NCBI GenBank assembly: GCA_037042185.1
Contig: JAXQJY010000032.1
Span: 992,001-1,056,000 of the forward strand
Length of the DNA: 64,000 nucleotides
Source: Sordariomycetes sp. S80-01Y
Taxonomy: Eukaryota; Ascomycota; Sordariomycetes
Reading direction: 5' to 3'
This document shows, piece by piece, positions 33,191 through 46,008 of the stretch; the stretch's first letter is position 1, and each line of letters opens with the position of its first letter. The translations under genes were made by a program, and so were the position numbers. The notes below the pieces were generated by a model that had not been told where the DNA came from, ran no database searches, and saw only the letters and a list, made by a program, of their open reading frames with translations.

Positions 33191-34159
33191 CCTTGTGTCA
33201 GAGGGGGGAGTATGCGAGGAGGCGCGCGCAGGGGGGGACGACAGACAGCTGGCTTGTCAAGCAGCTCCAGCTCCATCCGGGCTCGACGGGCAAGGACAGG
33301 GAAACAGAGTTGTTGACGACGTGAAGGGGAGACCAGACAAGGACAAGGAGGGAAAAGGGGACGGGACGGGTGGTTGTATGATGGCAGCGAGAGGAACAAT
33401 GGATGGACCGCAACAAGGACGCACGTTTCGCGCCCCGAGGCATGGTGTCAAACTCAAAACCAAAGGAAAAAAAAACAGAGATGCCGTGATGCAGATGCGG
33501 CCCAGTGTCAGAACCTTGTTCGCGTTGCTACTTAGCGATCCCTGGGCCACCTCACCTCATGCTGGGACAGGTCCTTGTCCCAGCCGTGCCAGTCAGTCGC
33601 CTCCCCTGGCTCCATACGTTGCCGGCAGACGAGCGGACGGCAGGTCGGCAGCATTGGCTCAACTTGCTCCGTCCGGGACTACTCCGTAGACGTCGCAGGA
33701 TTAGAAGACGTGGGAGCCCCGAACCCGCCAGCCCAAGCACTTCGTACTAAAAGCAAGCCGTCAGGGCCCGAAAGCGCTGCCAGGGCGGGGCGGCGGGCGC
33801 TCGGTGACGTGGAGTTCCTTTCCAGGGGCCAGCTACTGAATACGGTGTGGTGCCAGTGACAAGTTCCAAGCGCTTCGCGCCGTTTGGGAAGCGCTACGAG
33901 AGCTCCGCCAGTCCGTCCGCCCCGGGTCCCCGCTGAGCTGTCCTCCGTAACTTGAATGGGGGACATTGAGAGAGAGGGGGAAAGGGCCATGTCTTGGGGA
34001 AGAGGCTAACAGGGTCTGGAACCAGAAACACGGCACGACGAGGGTCAGCAGCGGGCGGGAGCCGGGGGTGAAGGAGTGAAGCGCGAGTCAACGCGAGGGA
34101 GCGACAAGGCTGCTTCAAGTTTCTCACCCGGGGCCGGAAACCGTCAGGAGGAGAAAATG

Positions 34160-34218
34160 TCAGGTCAGGTCAGGGTCAGGTCAGGTCAGGGTCAGGTCAG
34201 GTCAGGGTCAGGTCAGGG
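34160..34218 (+). repeat. 16-bp tandem repeat, TCAGGTCAGGTCAGGG
   Basis: Three perfect copies (34160-34175, 34176-34191, 34192-34207) and a shortened fourth (34208-34218). Each unit is itself built of TCAGG steps, so it is a nested minisatellite. The third, shorter register of the last copy suggests slippage. Confidence 0.95.
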
Positions 34219-34670
34219 CCAGGACGGCAATGGATAAGGTAGGCGATGTGAGGTAGGTATTCGGACACTTCCAATGGGAAGGAACCGGCAGGGAGGGGGG
34301 GGCGCCCTCCAGCTGTCAGAGGCTGCCTGTGTGAGCGAGGGCCGAGGCAGAGCACCTGAAGCAGCATGTTAAACACTCAGGAGCCCCTGTAATTGGCTCC
34401 TCAAGGCCCTGCAGTGCAGTGGACGGCCGGCGCTGCTCGTCATGACGCCCCTAACCGGTCGGGGTTTAGTGGCCTAGTCCTTCTCTAGACTGACACCTCC
34501 CCTTCTCCTTCGGGAACTTGGAGATCCCCCGATTGAGGGCACTGGCAGCGTCAAGTCCTCAGGTCCCCGAGTCTCAACTTGAAGTTGAGCTCGAAGCGTC
34601 CTCTCCACCGCACCGCACTGGGCTGCAAATGCTCGCCGCGGATCGCGATGCTGCTTTCCAGATCACAGGG

Positions 34671-34698
34671 CATCCGCATCCGCATCCGCATCCGCATC
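34671..34698 (+). repeat. (CATCCG) hexanucleotide repeat
   Basis: Four perfect copies and a partial fifth of CATCCG. The hexamer keeps any reading frame open, but no gene is supported here. Confidence 0.9.
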
Positions 34699-37600
34699 AA
34701 ACTCGACCTCTGGGCTTCCCATTACCAAACGTCGTCTCCGCCGCGCATACACCTCCCAGCGCTCTCCCGCTGCATCAACGCCTCCAGGCCGCGTCTGTGG
34801 CAGCAACGCTGCACCAGCAACCCAATCTGGATGGGCCTGCCAGACCCAGGACGCGGCTCGGGTCAACAATCACTCAATCAATCAATCAGTCGCCCCCAGC
34901 AACTTGCACGTCGTGGTCCCAATGAGCTGGAACGTCTCACGTCCCGCCGCGTTGGCATCGACCAGGCCCTCCTGGTCACGGGCTGGGGCTGCCCAGCAGC
35001 AGCAGCAGCAGCTAGCACTTAGCTTTGGCAAGCTGTCCACGGCGTGCCTCGCACAGCATGATGGGCTCGCCGCATCTCGCCCCCAGGCTATGGCCAGGGC
35101 TAAGGTACGAGCGAACTATGCGGCCGGCACTTCTCAGCTGCCCAGCTGCCATTGCCAGCGCCGGTGCCAGGGCCGTGCCAGTGAATGGGCTTGCATCGGC
35201 CCAACACCTCAGCGCACCCGCGAAGTAAGGCACCATGACGCCTGCCGGGAGTGCGAGGGTGACGCGTCTCCACTCCAAGCCGCGCCGCCGAGTACGTACA
35301 TCCCATCCCAATGGAAAGTTCAAGGTCCAAGGTGAGCCTTCCCGACGTCCCTGGGCGAGCACCGCGCAATTCCACGCCTCATCGGCTCACGGCTCTTGGC
35401 TCCTACAACGTTTGAAGCTCCTTGTGCGCCGTTGCACAGAGTCACAGCGCGGCACATGGTTTGGTTTGACGGCCCTCGGGACGACTCGTGCTGGGCCACG
35501 GGTGCCATCTCGGCAGCTGCAAGCAACGTTCAACTAGCTAGACTGACCACGACTGTTCCAACCACTGGCGGCAGACTGGCCTCGATCGCCTCTCTGCTGC
35601 CATTTGCGAGCTCTGCACCAAACGGAGGCTCGCGCCATGCGCCAGAAGAACTCTATTCTCAACCCACCAAGCCGCAGGGTCTCGCCTTGCTTGGCGTGGC
35701 CGTGATGTTGTCGTCCATGATTTCATCGGACACCCCAAGCTCAGCAAATTCCCGACCCTAGCAACTCGACCAGCAACCAGCCTCGTGGCTGGCCTGCATA
35801 ATCGCGCCCGCCGATCCCAGGCCACGGGTCGACGCAGCGAACGACGTGAGTGCCATGGTACTTCGTCTTCGTACGAGTGCCTCCTTCGGTAAACCCTTAG
35901 CGGCGTCCTGCTCGCCATGTTTTGAAATGACAGCCAGCCCTTTCCTACCAGCATCGCTGCCAGAGCACCAATCGATGTTGCTCAGGTCCAGACGCTAAGT
36001 CAGACGGTCGTCGCACCCGGGTCGTCTCCCCGGATTCAACGTCGCCTGTGGCCCTGTCGTCGTTTCCTCGCACATTGCTTCCAGTATATCTACCCTGTCA
36101 CATGCAACCCCTTTAAGCACCTTGCAGCAAGATGACCAACATTGAAGCCGTTCATCTGGACGCAACCCATGTCATCGTTTGATCCCTTCCGCCGGTCCCT
36201 CGTAGCAATGACCGCCCAAGAAGCACGTGGACAGACGGCCTGCAGCTTCACAGATGTGGCCATGATACTGCCTGAGGTATTGAAGGGGGACGTCAACGGG
36301 CCAAGCCCAGGCACAGCCCGCCCAGCTTACTCCCATACGCTGGTGGTCGGCTGACCGCGACTCCATGCGACGCCGTGGCAGGCATATGGACCGTAGTCCC
36401 TTCTCATCATCGACAAAGTTCGAGACCTCTTCGGTCACTTTGACGAACCTTCCGCGGATAAGGAGCTCTGACAGCCTTGGTGTGGAAGCAGGGGCGGGGC
36501 CAACCTATTCGAGGCCCTCTCCCGCAGACCGGTGAAGAGTTTCGATATGACTTGTCACTGCTCCCCACGGGAGTTGCCTTGTATTTCGTCTTCAACGGCG
36601 ATACGACGGAGGAACGACTCGATTCACGTCAATGCGTGGCAAGACTGCCGCCGGGTGGGTAATTGAAACCTGCGATGCCATTGTTGGCTCGTCTTGACCC
36701 TCGAGACCCCTGCAGCCTGCCAAAACTGCCATTTTTGACGGCCGCCACACCCGTCTGCCTTTGACACTAGTTTGGCAGATGGAGCACGTCCCACAGTCCA
36801 GCCCCGTGGAGCTGGCGCGAGACGCCCTTCAACGCCTAGCCCCTCAGATCGGCAACGACGCAAAAGCGAACACCTCCCGCGATGCCCCATCGGCAGGGAA
36901 CTCGTCCGGCGCCTTACTATGCAGATATTTGCCAGGCGCTTCGCTTGGCTTGATCCGCCGTCAGCCTGCGTAGTTGAGGTTGTTTCGGGCTGAGTAGCAG
37001 CTCATGATCAGCGACCCTTCGCAGATGCGCCCGTCACCCTGCGCCCAGTCCTCAAACTTTTTGAACCTTGGGATCCACGGTAGCTTTAGCGGCGGCGGTC
37101 GACTCGACGCCGCGCCCGTCACAGCATCCTCCCGTTTGAAATAGTTGAAACCGGGAACCCCCCTCTTAAGGCCGAAATGCTTGGCTAGGCAGGCCAAGCC
37201 AATACGAGGTGATGGGCATAAGCAGTAACAGTGACACAAGGGCCCCGCGAATGCAGGCATGGATAGCCGCAGGAGAATCTGAGCTAGTGAATTCAGATCT
37301 CGAGGTAAACTGATGAGGTACTCGGATCGCATATAACCAGGCCAGGCGACACCGAAGGCGGCACCGAGCCGCGCGAGAAAAAGAAGTCGGTCCAGTCAGG
37401 GGTGCTTGCAGGGTGAAACCGCCGGACACGGTGTCACTGCTTATGCCCAATATATTCTCCGTGCCGACTGCTTCCGTCATGTGAGCTGTGTGAGAGGGGG
37501 CCAGCCAGAGTCATTGGGAAACTACTTCGTGCCTAGGCTAGGTAGGCCGCCTTCGCGACCGCACGACCACATGGCTCTCTGCGCGCTAGACAAGGCCCTG

Positions 37601-38568
37601 AATCCACTAGCGTGGGACCCGTCAACGCGTCTTCGCAGGGGAGGAAGACGGGCCCGTTCAGAGACCCGGTCGTCCTCCTTGAGCTGCGGGTCGCGGATGG
37701 GGAGCAAATTCGGATCCGCCGTCGGGAGCTCCTCGACGACGGCGGAATGGATGGATGAGGCACGACGAGATAAATAATTAACCGGGCGAACTGGACCGGC
37801 GCAGGGCCCTGATGAACAGCGCTAGTCCGAAAGACGGAGCGCATGCGAGAAGGGGCCCCGATCCTGGCTCAAAGCCATGCCAGTTTTGCTGACGGGCCTT
37901 GAAACGCGCTCGCCTTGCGGATGATGTCGCCATGCGGAGCCTCGCTCGTAGCCGCGCTGGATTGCCGACCTTCGAGGCTGGGTTGAGGTAGCAGCAGGCC
38001 TGTGTCATGGAGTTGGGTGATGCTGACGAGAGGCTTTGGTAAACATCACAATAGCTCGAACGATTTTCGACAAAGCAGGGTTGCCCCGTTATGTTTCTAT
38101 GTACGGTTTCAAAGTTCAACGCTCGAGCTTCTATACCCGTCCTTCACGCTCGTCGTAGAGAATTTAACTGGTAGTCTTTACGGCCTCGGCTATCACTGGC
38201 TCTGGAGCCCCGCTCTATGTGACGAGGATGTCGAGATGCCAGAGCTCTTCGCAATCGGTCATGCCAAGCCGTTCAAGGCCACCATTCCATGATGCACCCG
38301 CAGTCCGTAGGCGAAGCAACGCAACAGCGGTAGACCCAGCGCACTTAGACAGCGGCCAGGTTTGTTTCGGACGACTCGGGACTCCGAGACGTTGCGAAGA
38401 GGACCGTCCACGGGGACTTCCGTGCACTAAAGGGCCGGCCGTACACCAAAGCCGCGCAACAACATGGCCTGATCCCTGAGCTGGAGTCACCCTGTCCGCA
38501 GGCCATGGATCAGCGAATCCATCGAGTCAGTCCGCAAAAGCGGGCGGCAAATTCGTCAACAGAGAAAC

Positions 38569-41500
38569 CTATTCCGGGTTGACGATCTTGCCGCCCTCAT
38601 CGCCCTCGCCGTTGTGGCCGGCTCCATTGTGGGACGGCTTGGGCGCTGGTGACATGAGAAGGTCCTTGGGCGGTATAGCCTTCATTTCGAGACCTTCGGA
38701 GTCACTGGCCTGCCGTTCCTGTTCTTCAAAGGTGAAGGCCTCGGAGAGATTGACGGCCAAGAAAGTCTTGGGAAGCTTGACTCTGGAGATCATGTTAGTG
38801 CGCTGCCACTCCTCGATCGTGATAAGGGAGGGGGGCTTACTGGTTGAACTTGGCTCGCAGCGTCTTGATGACCTGGAGCCAATCGGCGTGGGACGTCAAG
38901 CTTCGCCTGGGCGCAAACCCGATGGAGTGTCTGCTGTCAAGCTGGACATGCAGAGGATCAAAGACATGGCAGCCGGGGCTGATGGTAATGCGGATGCTGT
39001 ACTCGAACTTGGGCTCAGAGTCAGCGCTCTCTGGCGGCTGCTTCATCTCCGACTCATATAGCTCAAAGCAGATCTGTGAAAGGTAGTCGAGCTCCGGGAT
39101 GGTGCTACGCTTGATCTTGGTTTCGACGCCACCCTCGATGATGCAGTTCAGGAGAGTGTAGATGTGCGACTCCTTGGTGAAGTAGAAGAATGACTTGGCG
39201 TCATTGGATGCTTGCATCTCTTCGAGATCCTGAACAATCTCTTTCAACAACGGCAGCGAGGTGAGGAGACCGATCTCCAGCTTCTCGCTGTCGGAAATAC
39301 CGTACTCCTGCGGGCAGATGAAGTCGAAGAGAACCTTGGATAGCTTGTACAGCTCTTGCAAAGGCTCATGGTGTGGATCGGTCTGCGCAGCTTTGGTCTC
39401 GGTGCCCTTGTACAGCTTGAAGTACGTCTCGTGGGGCGACTCCTCGCCAATGTGTCGAAGGCCGTTGAGGAAGGACCGTCTTCTGAACAACTTCTTAACT
39501 CCCGACCGCTGGGGATCTGAACCATCTTGAGAGCCATTGGGTGGCGAAGGTTGAACTGGTTTCTCCTTGTCGGCTGGCTTGTTCTCGTCGGCTGACTTGG
39601 TCGACTTGTTCTCATCGGGCTCGCGCTGCTTCCCATCCTTCGCATCGTACTCTTCGAGCATGTGGTTGGGCGGCGTGAATACCCATTCCAGGAACTGGCG
39701 GTTGTGCAGGGCGTCGAACTTCATCGTATCGTAAAGCTCGGAGATCTTGCTAGGATCGACCTTCTCCCCGTCACAGAACTCAGAGAAGAGTTTCTCCCAC
39801 CTTTCACGGAATAGCTCGGCATCCTCGCCGGAACACCACCGCGACTGAATGGTTTGGATCGCATTGGCCTGCGAGAGTGACGAAGCAAGCGACGAGCTAG
39901 AGCCCTGACCTGCAATCTTCTCGCTCTCACTGCTTGGGTTGGAGATGTTGTTCAGCGAGGTCGCCGCGCCGCCGCTGAAGAGCTTTTGGTAGTTGTGATG
40001 CATCACACGGCGATGGAACTTCATCAGCTGCACAACTCGCGTCTGGACCTCAGAAGGCTCAGGCATGTTCTCTGGCCAAGCAAACTCCGGAGGCCGCTCA
40101 TTGCCCTCGCGCAGCAAACCCTTGAGCTTCTTCTTCACCTTGTCGGTCTCATCCTTGGCGGCGTTCGAGTCGTCCAGAAGGTCCTTACGGATGGTAATGA
40201 AATCCTCGGGAATGTCTTTCTTACCCAAGAAGGACGCGGCCCAGATCTGAGCGCTGGTGGTAACCCGGCGCTCGGAGCTGCTGAAGACGTGGACTTCGTC
40301 TAGAATATCGCGGTTGAGAAGCATAAGGTCGTTTCGCATGTTCTCGCCTAGCTCTTGGGACTGGTACCGCGCCGAGTGGGTTGGCTCGCCTCCCCATTTG
40401 ACGATGAGCTGAAGCTTGTCGAGCACCAGACGTTCCTCCGCGGCAGTAAACTTGGACATCGTGACACCAGAGAGCGAGTCGTGCCGCTTAGGTGGAATGT
40501 TAGGAGAGTGGTCCTTGTCGTCATTGCCCTCCACCTTTTCGTGGCTTTCCTGAGTCGGAGGCGGTGACGGCTCGTTTTCCTTTAAATCTGGCATCTCTTG
40601 GACGACATCTTCCGTCTTCTTCTTCCTGAACATTGGCTTAATCTGCACCTTGGTGCCGGTCCAGCTGCCCTTCTTGACCAGGACGTTTCGCAGGGCCTTG
40701 AGCTTGCCGCGGTCCTCGACGCCTTCCATGAAGGCCTCGTCAACAGCAGTAATGACACTAGCAAGCGCCGCCTCCCCAACAAGCAGGACCTCCTCCTGAT
40801 GTCCCTTCAGCAGGTTAATGAAGGGACCCGTGTGGAAAGTGAATTTAAACTTCTGCTTGGGCGTTCGGTCGGCATGGCGAATGACAGACACGATACCCTT
40901 GAGTTTCCATGAGTGTTTGGGAAGCGGCGGCGGAGCCTCGCCTTCACCACCCTGCGTCGCTGGCAGAGTGCCAGGAGCAGAAGCTGCCGCATTCTTTACA
41001 GATCCAGGCGCTGAAGCTGATGACGGGGGGATGGCATCTACTGGTGGCGGTAACAGTGACATTGGCGTCGTTGCAGCGCTTGGGCCTGTCGAGGGGAGCA
41101 ATGCATCCGCTCGGGGCGAGGCTGCTACACTGGGTGCTGCCGATGGGGGCTCTGTTATCGGGGCTTCTGAGAGGGACGCAGGCTTTTGAGCTGGTGCTTT
41201 AGCCCCCGACGGATGCAGCGATGCTGAGCTTCGTTCACGGTCCTTCAACGATGGGTTGTTGGAGCGGCTCATCGGGTCGATCTCGGACACAGCCGGCGAC
41301 GGCGCGGGACTGGTAAGGCCGCCACGGCGAAGCCTCTCCTTGACGAAAAGGTCTTTCAGAATGTTGGCACATTGGTCGTAGTACTCGTTGTTGTCCTTGA
41401 CGAAGCTCCAACCATTGACATCGATAACGTAGCTCTTGCCAGACGCTCGCAACAGATCGAACCCACAGACTCGCTGACCGAATGCGACAGCAATACGCTT

Positions 41501-43659
41501 GGCGACCTCCTTCTCATCTGGATCAAGCTCGGTAACGTACCGCAACTCCTTGCCGTGCTGATTCCGGCGGACAACACCGTCGACCACGGGAGACTTGCGC
41601 GTCTCAGCGTGGCAGTAATTCGCGCCGACTGTGTAAGCTTTGACATCCTCTGCATTATCAACTTGCATGAAGCTTTCGTAAATATAGCTGCTCTCTGGTT
41701 CTGTAATAGCCCTTGGGGTGTTGAGGTCGGCCACATAGTCCGAGCTCTTGTTGCCAATCTTGCGGAAGAGCTTTCGCGCACCACCGCCAGCCGAATTAGG
41801 GAAGTAGATGACGATGTTGTGGTCCTCACCACTCATGGGCTTTTCGACAAAGGGCTTTTTGAGCAAGGCCCCATCGACGCTTAGGACATCACCGTCGTCC
41901 AACAGCTCCACCTTGCGTGGCGGCGCGTAGCTCTCGGGGCTGCAAGGCTCCAAGGTCACACCGCCAACATCTTTTGCGTACTTTACCATTTCTGGCGTCA
42001 AGAATTGGGGTCCGCCGTCGCGGCTGACCTCGAGTCTCTTGGGCGTTCGCACCTTGATCTGGTCCAGCACGGCCAAGCACAAACGCCGATCCCAGAGGAG
42101 CTTCTGCAGTGGCACATCATTGACACAGAACGGCTTTCTTGTCTTGACGTATGCAATAGCCTTCTCCAGTGGGAAGCCATCCGAGTAGAAACTAATCAAG
42201 TAATCGCATACCGGCCAATTCTCCACCTCTGACCCGATGTGAGTTTCCGTGTAAGCCAAAACGTGGGGGCATGGGGGTCCCTTAACGTACCTTCGTCTAA
42301 AATGACCTTGTCTCCGAAAACAACCACATCGAATTCCCTGTTTGCGATGACCCTGTTGAGGATATTTCGACTCGGCTTACTTCTCGCCTTAACGTCCAGG
42401 GCGCAGATTCCAATAACGCCCCATGGTGCTGGCTTGACTTCTTCCTTCTCCGGACGTTGGTGAGAGGCTCGGTCGCTACCAGGAGAGTGGCTGCTGTTCG
42501 CCGTGCTTCCACTGAAACGACGCTTGACTCTCGAGCGGGACCTATCGGGTTGAGTGCGCGAGGCGGTCGCCGTAGTTGCTGTTGTGCTTGTAGTCTCGGA
42601 ACGTTGATTCCTTCTCATCAGATCAAGTGGCTGACTATGAGGGTCCCTGGGGGCGAGGGCATGGCTCTGAGACGTCTGTCCGCTGCCGGTTGCTGAGCTG
42701 GTCGTGACAGTAATGTTCGACAGCCCAGCCTCCGGCGGCGTAGACGCCAGACTCTTTCCCGAAGACATCAGGTACGAAGCACTCCGCGTTCTGCCTACAG
42801 GATCAGATGTGGGCGCCGGCGCCGAGGGTGAAGGAACAGGTACACCACGAGCGGAAGCGAGAGAATATACAGAGTTGCCGCTCAGGCGCCTGGACTGTAT
42901 GTCCGATAAGGAGCTCTTGGCCGTGAGAGCAGGCTCAGGCAATGCTGACCACCAGGTGGTTTGCGTGCTCTGCCCTGCTGTAGTTTGCGTGCTCGCTGTT
43001 GCGTCGCTGGGCGCGGGGAGTAATCGAGGGGTATCGTTATCGTCCAGCGCCACGTCACCGCTTGGTGCTCCAGAAGCACTGCCCAAGGAAGCGAGATCTT
43101 CGGAGAGGATGGAGTCCGAGGTGCCGCTGTATGTTCTCTGCGCGGGGACGTGGGACCGCGGACTTCTCAGGGAGCGTAGCGAAGGGGAGTGGGTTGAGAA
43201 GACTGGTGGTTGAGCGTGGACGTCTGTTGTGCCGGGCTCGGCATAGCGGCTCTTGCGGGAGGCAGAGACGGAGGAGGAGGATACGCTGCGGGAGTGGCCT
43301 CGGCGGTGATGCGGCAGACTGCTGGGCTTGAAAGAATGCTCGGTAGAGACAGTGATGCTGCCGGGAATGTCGATTGATGCTCGTGCCGGGGTTGCGTTGT
43401 CGGCGGGGTTGTTGACGTTGTCGAGGGTGGGAGGAGCGTCGGCTGCAAAATTCGAGTCGGCCATGCTGCCGGATTGAGGGTCTCCAGCTTTTTGTCCCTT
43501 TCTGTCTCGTTCAGGGCAGTCGGAGGATAGGCCGGGCTGGCCAGCACCCAAGCCAGTGGAGGTTTGAATTTTTGCTAGCGACCGGGACGGGGGGCGACGG
43601 CGGGTTAAGGTTCTTCTTGGTGGAGGACTTGGAGGGGCTGCCGATTGCGGTGTCGTCAC
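38569..43659 (-). CDS. VIP1: inositol hexakisphosphate kinase/phosphatase (Vip1/Asp1, PPIP5K)
   Basis: Inferred exons 43659-42291, 42228-38841 and 38782-38569 join in frame to 1656 residues, or about 1591 if translation starts at the ATG at 43464. Residues 1 to about 410 are a Ser/Pro/Thr-rich extension. The ATP-grasp kinase domain begins at [16 protein letters not shown], crosses the first junction as [16 protein letters not shown], and has [12 protein letters not shown] and [14 protein letters not shown] second Pro/Ser-rich linker precedes the histidine-phosphatase-like domain, whose RHADRTPK is at about 907-914 and [10 protein letters not shown] near 1477-1486. The enzyme makes 1-diphosphoinositol phosphates and its phosphatase half removes them; in fission yeast Asp1 it controls microtubules, phosphate signalling and polar growth. 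It is longer than yeast Vip1 because of the disordered parts. The 64-bp and 58-bp introns have standard ends. Confidence 0.95.
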
Positions 43660-44580
43660 CGGACTTGGGCTGTCATCGACCCGACTTTTGGCTACCTAGA
43701 TTCTTGCACTACCTCATTCAGATTGGCAGTGGCAGTAGTGACTGCTCTGAGGGAAGCCGACGACGATTGCCCGAGGGCGAAAAGTCGGCTGCAACGTCGT
43801 CATTGTGTCTGTGCCGAGGAGGCGGTCTGCTGAGCACAGGCTGCTGATGACAGGCGAGGCGGTGTCTTGGGGCCAGGGAGCCGGATCTGCGACCGCATGC
43901 GGCTCGATCGAGGCCCGCCATACAGAAGGCCTGGATTGAGTGTCAGCTGCAGCGGACAGCGCTAGTCGTCATCAATCATCGGATGGGGGCGACGATTGGG
44001 CCCTGATCATGCAAGGAGAGAAGCGCATTAGTTCCTTGATAGGTGAGGGATCCCTGGAACGCGCATAGCACATGGCGCACCTTCAACCGTGCACGCTGCG
44101 CGCTGTGCGCTGGTGGGACGAGGAGGCGGACTGCCCAGGGTCAGGGAGGGCTTGGGTAGGCAAGTGGTCGCGTGACCTGTTGCCTAGAAAGGACTTTGAA
44201 AGGCACGGTTGGAGATACTGGTGAAGTTAAGTTCAATCAACGACTTTCCTCGTGCTGAATCTTTGGAACCGCTTCGTGTTGAGGTTGGATTGAACCGGGT
44301 CTCACTCCTGAGCAACATCTGCTTCCGAAATGGCGTGTTGCTGGAACAATCCAGCCACTTCAACTCTGGCACTAGCGACTAAGTAAAAAGGATTCAAAAT
44401 CTCTGGCAGATCTCAGAAGGGGTTGACCTATGCATGTGTACCTTCCCGTTGGGCCTTCACGGGTCGGAACACCTGATGTAGGGTAGTTCATCGACAGAAG
44501 CAAGCCCCTTTTCAGGAGCCTGCCTCTGAAGTTGGACGAACAGAGCATATTGACCCACACAAAAACCAAGAACCCTTCTT
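43660..44580. promoter_or_regulatory. upstream region of the Vip1 gene
   Basis: It should hold the Vip1 promoter and leader on the right side of the gene. No separate gene is supported. Confidence 0.5.
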
Positions 44581-46008
44581 CTAAAAGTAATTGAGCCAGC
44601 CATCAAGAGCTCTTCCATAATCATCAGCCAGGAAAATGGGATCCATATGGTCATTGATCCAATCCACTCCAAAACTGTACACATCCCAGTAGGGATTGTT
44701 CAACTGCCGGTCTGGGAGCCAATGGCCTCCACCAAGACTGTGGCGGTTCTGCGCTGTTACCAAATGACTCTTCGTCAGGAGCGTATATAGGTATATGTGT
44801 GCTTACTGATAGGTGACCAGATATCCCCGCGGAGCCAACGAGCTCGAAGGGAGTGGTGTCCCTGCTTCCTTCGCCATGGAGCATCACGGGTTCTCTTATT
44901 CTAGATGACGAAGTGAAATGTCTCGAACCAGCATCTGGTAGAACAGCACGGTCGTAGATCAGCAAGTCCCACAGAAGTTGCGCGTTGATACTGAAGGATG
45001 GTTCTGAGGTGTCGAAGGTTCGTGTTGCCGTTGATGACGGGGCACTGCTTTGCTGTAGCTTCCTCACGTTTGCTGCCTTTATAGCCTGTCAACCTCATCT
45101 ACTTTTCTTCGAAGCTGTAGGCAGTATACAAAATAGGTAAAACGGAAATCAGGGTGTCACCTACCACGTTAGCAACTACCAGCCAGATCCTCCCCATCCG
45201 TTCAAGAAACCTAGTACAAATTTCCAAGCCAGATCGAGCCCTCTCTTTCAAACTCTGGTCATTGACGAATCTATGCTGTATGTATATCGTCGCAACAACG
45301 ACCGCACAATGCGCGAGGCACGGATATATCGGTTGAAAGTTCTTCCTCTCAGTAGCACTGATGTAGTAGGTGATCCATCCAGCGTGCCTGGTGATATGGT
45401 CGTATGACTCTGCACAAACTACTGTGGTATTATATGTCGAAAATTCCGAAGCCGCATCGACAGCAAGAAGGGGTGGTTGAGAACGCATAGCACGATTGTA
45501 TATGCCACGTTTAGGTATAGGATTCCGCTTAAGTGCGCCCGGCCGCGTTGTAAAGCCTCTGCGTCCTGATTATTGAGATCCGTGCTGGGGCTGAATCGGA
45601 ACTTTGCAGGAACAGCGCAGTCTATTCTCAAGACCAATAAGATTATGCAGCGAATTTTGCTCGGCGAACGCCTGAAAAGGCGACAGCGACGCTTCCCTCT
45701 GATATACCAGGCGAAAGACTCTTAGCTCCTTAAGACATGCCAGCAACGAGAACAGCCCCAGGCTTTGGCACCTTGATGACCTCCATGTGATTCGCCATCA
45801 TGTCAAATTAACCCAGTCTGCATTCGTGGAGGTGCTGTTGAAGTGGGCACGGAGGTAGATCGGCGCCCAAGTCCGTCTTCCATATCTTTAGGGATTCATC
45901 ATCTAAAAGAGACTCTGACCAGCTCTTGTTGAAAGAGAGCAAAATAAGGCAGATGACGGATCTGTTCAACGGAGCTTTGCTTTGGAGTGCTTTCGGACGT
46001 CTTGTCAC
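44581..46008 (-). pseudogene. decayed fungal-specific transcription-factor gene
   Basis: Pieces of a Fungal_trans-type regulator lie in order on the minus strand. 46008-45808 ends in a WKTDLGADLPP segment. 45637-45419 carries NVAYTIVLCVLNHPFLLS. 45488-45099 carries AESYDHITRHAGW and FLERMGRIWLVVANVVGDT, a common C-terminal motif. 45067-44581 carries less conserved tail pieces. The second and third pieces overlap in different frames with no usable GT-AG intron between them, so a frameshift is likely. No Zn2Cys6 cluster is seen upstream. Either the gene is dead and lacks its DNA-binding part, or several introns have escaped me. Its former target is unknown. Confidence 0.45.

Larger units (their letters stand above)
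30013..38568. other. 8.5-kb GC-rich region without a recognisable gene
   Basis: Flanked by the 3' ends of the MOSC gene (+) and the Vip1 gene (-), so it is not needed as promoter for either. Open frames of 60-190 residues occur on both strands, but none shows a family motif, most lack an ATG start, and they overlap each other. The stretch contains purine tracts, several microsatellites and a 16-bp tandem repeat (listed separately). AT-rich decay as in RIP-mutated repeats is not seen. Possible contents are a long non-coding RNA, a regulator gene with long leaders and small exons, or very diverged coding DNA. Confidence 0.45.
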
